In this document: in pieces, positions 58,743-64,000 of the stretch
Numbering within the stretch: position 1 is the first letter of the stretch
Layout of the letters: every line of letters starts with the position of its first letter
Assembly (NCBI GenBank): GCA_026120185.1
Contig: JANUWF010001060.1
Location: forward strand, 1 to 64,000
Length of the DNA: 64,000 nt
Reading direction: 5' to 3'
DNA from: Voacanga thouarsii
Lineage: Eukaryota; Streptophyta; Magnoliopsida; Gentianales; Apocynaceae
The notes under the pieces: model-generated
Seen by the model: the letters and a program-made list of their open reading frames with translations, nothing else
Databases searched by the model: none
What the model was told of the DNA's origin: nothing
Translations under genes and position numbers: made by a program

Positions 58743-58760
58743 CCTTGGCAACGGTGCTAG
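58743..58760 (-). promoter_or_regulatory. primer-binding site, copy B
   Basis: The minus strand reads TAGCACCGTTGCCAAGG next to LTR position 58761; one further change (G to A) from copy A. Confidence 0.65.
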
Positions 58761-58958
58761 TGTATAAAAATCATTCATATTTAAATCCCTCCCTAGTCAA
58801 GTTTTAATTAAAATATTAATTTTAAATTACACATAGGGGCAAGTATACTCATTGCAAGTATAGTATAGGGAATTAACGAGTATTAATCCTCAAGGAACAA
58901 CTATCATTATTTACCGTTCATTCATTGTTTAACACATCAACTAGATTGATAAAGAAAT

Positions 58959-59001
<43 letters not shown>

Positions 59002-59340
59002 ACTCATGGAGAGAGAAACATGTAATTAAACATTTATTCTAAAAAACATGACATGAATCATGTAACGCTTATCACAATCAACCATTATCTTAGCATCACT
59101 AAGGAATAAAAATAGAAACCAATTCTTCCCAATTCATGGAATCACTATTTCATGTTTAAATCAGTAGATTTTCCAATTGAATCAACATAACCAAAGAAAT
59201 GCAGTAAACCCATCGTTCAACAATTATCCCTATACTGTACGTGATAATGAACATGAAATTAGGCAATAATCCTATACTCTATGTGAAATTAACTAATCTT
59301 TGATTAATTAGCTAATAACCCTATACTCTAGGAGAAATTA
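58761..59340 (-). repeat. E0-type 5' LTR fragment, copy B
   Basis: Matches 11815-12393. A (TA)n expansion at 58963-59000 replaces the AAATAAAA-type tract of copy A. Confidence 0.8.
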
Positions 59341-59344
59341 ACTT

Positions 59345-59612
59345 ACCAAAAAAGGCTTTTTTTTTTTTTTGGGTAATGTTGGTAAGAGCTTTCAACTTTG
59401 CATCCATAACTACTATTGCATCAATACTATGCATTATTTGGGTGCGTGCCATAGGTCTCGGGTTACCCATGAATAGCTGTTCATTGCTAGGCTCTCAATC
59501 AAATCTCTTAGTTCTTTTGGAGTTCTAATTGTTGCAGAACCACCTGCGGATTCCTTTAAAAGATGCTTGGTGGTAAAATTGAAAGTTAAATATCGCAAAC
59601 ATAAACACAAAA
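59345..59612 (-). pseudogene. gag scrap, copy B
   Basis: Minus strand: GGSATIRTPKELRDLIESLA then MNSYSW, as in copy A (12400-12655). Its reading frame upstream differs by point changes. Confidence 0.7.
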
Positions 59613-59629
59613 GCAATAAAAACTATTAG

Positions 59630-61676
59630 TGTTTTGCCCTAGAGGCAGTTACATGTATTTTGTATATTATATATTTGTTCAACAATACAAAACATTCTTT
59701 ATCTTTCAGTTTGTTTTATTTATACTTTCATATAAAATAACTATTAGATAAAGTCCCAAGTGCAACAATCTGTTAAGAAAATCATGATAGAGATCATGAT
59801 GTGTGGTTCCTACTACACTATATAGTGTTCGTACTTAAATCATCGTTAGTCATAATGTTAATGAGATAGGATATCATTAATGCATCATGATTAGCACGTA
59901 TTATACTTCCTAATTTGATTAGGCGGTGGTTCTCACATCCATGGGTATTGTGACATTCAAAGTTAACACGTGGATATTTGTTACTTGAACAGGTATATTG
60001 GATGACCTAATTATGAGATAATCACATAAATAACTATTTAGTGAAAATATAGAATCTGATCATAGCAAATGTGCAAGTATCCTTAGACTTGATATCTTTA
60101 AGATACTTTGTTTGCTAAACATTGTACTTTGATTCAAATCTCTGGAGTCCTGACAAGACCGCCTATGGGATGGATATTGGGTACAATATGAAGTAAATAA
60201 AAGTAGTTGAGAGAATCAATAAAGGATTCACTACTCCTAATAGTAGGGGACGAATACCTCATGACCACTTGTAGGAATCACTACTTGAGAAATCCTTGGC
60301 CAAGGCAACTGTATATTGGAAATGGTTCCAATTGATACACATGATGAGCAGTGGGTTTCGGGAAAAAAGTATTAAAATATTCAGGTCAAAATTATTTAAT
60401 ATTCTGGAGAGAGTTCTCACTAATTTCGAACTCTAAACCGAATAAGATATTCAATGGTGAAAGGAGTTTAATTCACTATTGTTTACTATTGAAAAATTCA
60501 AGTCATGCCACTTAAATTTCTAGACTTTTGGCTGGTCATGATGTACTGCTAGGTGCCACTCATGATCTGCTTAATGTGGACTTATGAATTAGAGAATTAA
60601 TAAATCAATTCTAGTTAAAATTAATAAGTTAATTCTAATATTAAGGACTATTAATCTTAAATATGTTTGGATTAATTCTTATTTCGCTACTAATAGACTA
60701 GGAAACATAATAAGACACACACAATGGAGGATTATGGACTCGGGATGTTATTTGATAATATTACAGGGTTGTTTGAGAAAAGAAGAAGTTGTTGTGGTCG
60801 AATTATAGTTATTTATAATTTATAGACCAAATTATAATTAAGAAAAATTACAATACTAATTGGGAATTAAGGAAACCTTATTCCTTAAGGCTTCTGGTTA
60901 CCAAAACACACGAGATATATACTGATATATGTTACACCATGTTTTGGTGTGTTATAACCTGAACAGTAAAGGAAGATTGTTTTCCTGTGTGTTCATCTTC
61001 TTCTCCCAAAACCTTCACTGCCAATCGTTGTCTTGCTAGCAACAGAACAAGGTGGTCCTATTTTTGAATCCTCATGTGGTTTTTAGTTGGAGGCAATTCT
61101 ACTCTTGAATTGCAGTTGTTGTGTTCGGACGGTGAACTACTCGTTCGTCCAAGTTTGTGCAATTTGCTGGATCGCACCATCAACATCCAAGAGAAAGTTT
61201 TGAAATGTACTCACAACAAAGGTAGACATTGGACCATTACTTTTACTTGTTTTTATTCACAGACATGCGATCTTGGGATTGGAATTCAGTTTTTTCTGCT
61301 GCAATTTGATTAAGAATGACCTAAGTTTTGAAAGTGGTATTAGATTGTCCATGTTTGTGGTTTTAATAGGTTATTATGCTTTTGTGAAATTGTTTCATGA
61401 ACTATCGTTGTGTATTTTGAATACATAGTTTATTGGGTGATGAAAATCGCAGAGATTTTGGTATGTGAACATTGTTTTCATAATGGTTTTGAAATTGGTT
61501 CATGTTGTTTATGGATTGCTCTATTGTGTAAATATCTGTAATGGTTACAGTATCCCAGAAAATCTATTTTCCAAAAGGTTTTGCAAAGAAGAAAACTGTT
61601 TCTGTTAATTAGCTTCTGTGAAGAATTGTTCTTCGTTTTGGTTGTTTCTGTTTTTCAGTGAACAGAATGTGAAGAT
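59630..61676 (+). repeat. copia-type LTR, copy B (interrupted)
   Basis: Colinear with 12673-14718. It stops at GTGAAGAT, where a new TG-starting LTR begins. The same bases continue uninterrupted in copy A, so copy A shows the pre-insertion state. Confidence 0.6.
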
Positions 61677-62030
61677 TGTTATGAATTATTGGAATATCCA
61701 TTAATTAGTGGAGGCTCCACTAATTATGGATTTATGTGAATTATTAGAAGATTTTTATGGATGTCCACCATTTAGTGGAGACACCATTAATTGAGATTAG
61801 TTGAAGAGGATGTATGCCATGATGTATTTCACTAATTAGAGCTCTATAAATAGAGCTATGTTCTAAGCTTGTAATACACCATTATTTTGCGAAAGAAAGA
61901 TTAGTGAAAGAAAGATTAGAGAAAATTGTGAGAGAAAAGAAAGAGAGAAATTCTTGTGCAAAGAATAGTTAGAGTTTTCTTAGTGTGTAGTGTGTAGATT
62001 TTATTCTAACACTACCCTAATTTTATAACA
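61677..62030 (+). repeat. copia 5' LTR (354 bp)
   Basis: TGTTATGAATTATTGGAATA to CTAATTTTATAACA. Contains CTCTATAAATAGAGC (TATA box) at about 61842-61856, followed by the transcribed part with AGAGAAAG repeats. The expected 5-bp duplication partner of AAGAT (61672-61676) would lie beyond the window. Confidence 0.85.
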
Positions 62031-62131
62031 CGTCATCAGCACGAGTCTCTACCGGTACAAAAGCCAGAAGACTAAGCATGAGTTTCTGCCGTTAACAAAA
62101 CCAGAAGACAGGTACGCATTTATTGATCTCT

Positions 62132-63160
62132 ATGGCTAATCTCGCTAAACTCGAATTTGTAGCCCTTGATATTTTTGGAAAAAATTATATGTCATGGGTT
62201 CTCGATGCGTAAATGCATCTAAATGTCGAAGGCCTTAGTGAAACTATTCAAGCAAATAATAGTGCATCTGCACAACACAAGGCTAAAGCTTTGATTTTTA
62301 TTCGTCGTCATCTCGATGAAAATTTGAAAATGGAATATCTTACCGAAAAAGATCCATATGTCTTGTGGGTAAATTTAAAAGAAAGATTTGGCCACCTGAA
62401 GATGGTCGTACTACCCACTGCACGGTATGAATGGTTGCACCTGAGGTTGCAAGATTTTAAAACCGTGAATGAATATAGCTCAACAATGTATAAAATTACA
62501 TCTCAATTAAAATTATGCGGAGAAAAAGTGACTGATGAAGATATGTTGGAGAAGATATTCTCCACCTTTCATGCCTCAAATATTGTCCTGCAGCAACAAT
62601 ATCGAGAAAAGGGGTATATAAAATTTACAGATTTAATTACTGCCCTCCTCATTGCAGAGAAGAATAATGAGTTATTATTGAGAAATCATGAAGCCGGATC
62701 AATCGGCTCAACAACGACTCTCAAGTGAATGTCTGTTGGCTCTAGCGTAAGCCATCGTTATAGTCGTGGTCGTGGCCATGGCCGTGGCCGTGGTCGTGGT
62801 TATGGTCGTAGACACGCTCGATATTTCCCTTATCACAATTATAATCAAACTGTGAGAAATACTGGCCACCTGAAGTGGAACAGAAAAGATCATAAGGGAA
62901 AAGAAAAAGAAATTGAAGAAAAGCATGAGGATATATGTTATAGATGTGGCATGAAAGGTCATTGGTCACGAAACTGTCGTACGGCTAAGCATTTAGTTGA
63001 ATTGTATCAAGCTTCATTGAAAAATAAAAATATGGAAGCAAATTTTTCTCAACATCCAATAAATAATGTCGAGGATGATGATATTGATCCCGAAGATCTT
63101 AATATCAATATTACCCATATGGATGTATCGGATTTTTTGAACACCCGGACGGTAGGATAG
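62132..63160 (+). pseudogene. copia gag with two in-frame stops
   Basis: A single frame from ATG 62132 (MANLAKLEFVALD, NYMSWVLDA) has TAA at 62210 and TGA at 62726, then ends at TAG 63158. The UBN2/gag core reads LWVNLKERFGHLKMVVLPTA, YSSTMYKITSQLKLCGEKVT and EKIFSTFHASNIVLQQQYRE. After the TGA come an Arg/Gly-rich segment (GRGHGRGRGRGYGR) and the CCHC knuckle CYRCGMKGHWSRNC at about 62938-62979, then an acidic tail. Both stops look like single-base changes in an otherwise intact frame. Confidence 0.92.
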
Positions 63161-63274
63161 ACCATTTAATTGGTGATGGCAGTGTCCAGAAGAACTAAAG
63201 CCTCACCCTGATATTTTTGTATTTTTATTTTCATTCTATTCTAATAATATTTACGTTTGCATATATATATTTGT

Positions 63275-64000
63275 GTTCAGATGGCTGTTGTTAATGATGA
63301 TGTATGCATTATTGATAGTGGAACTACACACACCATACTAAAAAATGAGAAATATTTTTCTGATCTCAAAATGGGAGAAATAAATATTTATACGATAAAC
63401 GGTAGTGCAAATGTGATTGAGGGCTCCGGAAAAGCTAGTATATTGTTGCCTAAAGGAACAACAATTATTATTGATAAGGCACTATTTTCCTCAAAATCCA
63501 GAAGAAATTTATTGAGTTTTAAAGATATCCGCAGAAATGGGTATCATGTTGAAACAAATGAGGAAAATGGGATTGAGCATCTTTGTATTACTCAAATGCA
63601 TTTGGGTAAGAAATCTGTATTAGAAAAACTACCGTCTTTTTCTACTGGCCTATATTTTGTAAAAATACGTACAATTGAAATTCATCATCTAGTAAACCAG
63701 AAGTTTACTGATCCTATTACTTTTAGCATTTGGCATGACCGGTTGGGTCATCCGGGATCTACCATGATGAGAAGAATCATTGAGAATACACATGGTCATC
63801 CTTTAAAAAATAAAAGGATATTAACATCAGAAAAATTCGCATGTACTGCATGTTCCCTAGGAAAAATATATGTTTGGATAATGCTGGTGAATTTTCATCA
63901 CATGCTTTTGATGCATATTGCATGTCAATTGGGATTAATGTTGAACATCCTGTAGCTCATGTTCACACACAAAATGGTCTTGCTGAATCTTTGATTAAAC
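63275..64000 (+). pseudogene. copia protease, pre-integrase and deleted integrase
   Basis: The protease active site is DSGTTHT at about 63315. The GAG-pre-integrase zinc region reads WHDRLGHPG then CTACSLGK, ending at about 63867. Directly after, frame shifts by two and the sequence reads LDNAGEFSSHAFDAYC and HVHTQNGLAESLIK, which contain the second catalytic Asp and the Glu of the integrase core. The stretch between, with the first catalytic Asp, is absent (in relatives roughly 100 codons). It is a deletion, not a window-edge effect. RT would lie beyond 64000. Confidence 0.88.

Larger units (their letters stand above)
61677..64000 (+). mobile_element. Ty1/copia element (Ale/Retrofit-like), running off the window
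   Basis: 5' LTR 61677-62030, PBS-like CGTCATCAGCACGAG at 62031-62045, gag 62132-63160, then protease, GAG-pre-integrase and part of integrase to the window end. The TATAACA-CG(T/C)TATCAGCACGAG junction is typical of the Ale/Retrofit lineage. Gag has two stops and integrase an internal deletion, so it is non-functional as seen. Confidence 0.9.

Overview
The window is plant nuclear DNA, most likely from a eudicot with a repeat-rich genome. The evidence is the AT-rich background, long microsatellites, plant-type LTR retrotransposons of several lineages (Athila-like, Tat/Retand, Tekay-like, two copia groups), a CACTA DNA transposon with GCGACGG-type subterminal repeats, a florendovirus-like endogenous pararetrovirus scrap and a fragment of a plant RUS/DUF647 gene. 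I see no intact host gene, no tRNA or rRNA gene, and nothing bacterial. Nearly every reading frame is a broken transposable-element gene.

Layout. 1-2.7 kb: Athila-like gag pseudogene between two nearly identical 388-bp direct repeats, plus an inverted scrap of a second gag. 2.7-5.9 kb: AT-rich DNA with a ~51-bp tandem repeat, an ~11-unit ~152-bp tandem array with a dimeric pattern, and TA/TG microsatellites. 5.9-12.4 kb: minus-strand LTR element without pol (3' LTR, remnant of an env-position ORF, PBS, truncated 5' LTR). 12.4-14.7 kb: antisense gag scrap and a copia-type LTR. The segment 9779-14718 occurs again at 56711-61676. 15.2-24.3 kb: a diverged tandem duplication split by a 7489-bp CACTA element (16582-24070) whose target duplication (TAC) and empty site can be read directly. 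24.3-26.4 kb: microsatellites, a GC-rich patch and a TNP2-type transposase N-terminal remnant.

26.4-54.9 kb holds two Tat/Retand-type Ty3/gypsy elements in tail-to-tail inverted orientation. E1 (26439-42903, plus strand) has two 693-bp LTRs, gag, protease, RT, RNase H, a second archaeal-type RNase H, integrase, and between integrase and the 3' LTR an antisense gene for a plant-mobile-domain (PMD) protein with a coiled-coil tail. E2 (about 42904-54950, minus strand) has the same plan but lacks its 5' end. E1 appears to have landed 11 bp inside the end of E2's 3' LTR. Later insertions lie inside both: a 4185-bp solo LTR in E1's RNase H, a 1.4-kb LTR in E1's leader, and a 2039-bp solo copia LTR in E2's PMD gene. 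The two PMD genes have aligned TATA-like boxes and point away from each other.

55-64 kb: a RUS/DUF647 pseudo-exon, an (ATT)n tract, the pararetroviral RT scrap, the second copy of the 4.95-kb segment, and a copia (Ale/Retrofit-like) element that begins exactly where that copy stops (61677) and runs off the window with stop codons in gag and a deletion in integrase.

Functionally this is a layered repeat graveyard whose insertion order can be read from target-site duplications. The feature I would follow first is the antisense PMD/coiled-coil gene with its own putative promoter, present in both Tat elements. All alignments and counts were made by eye.
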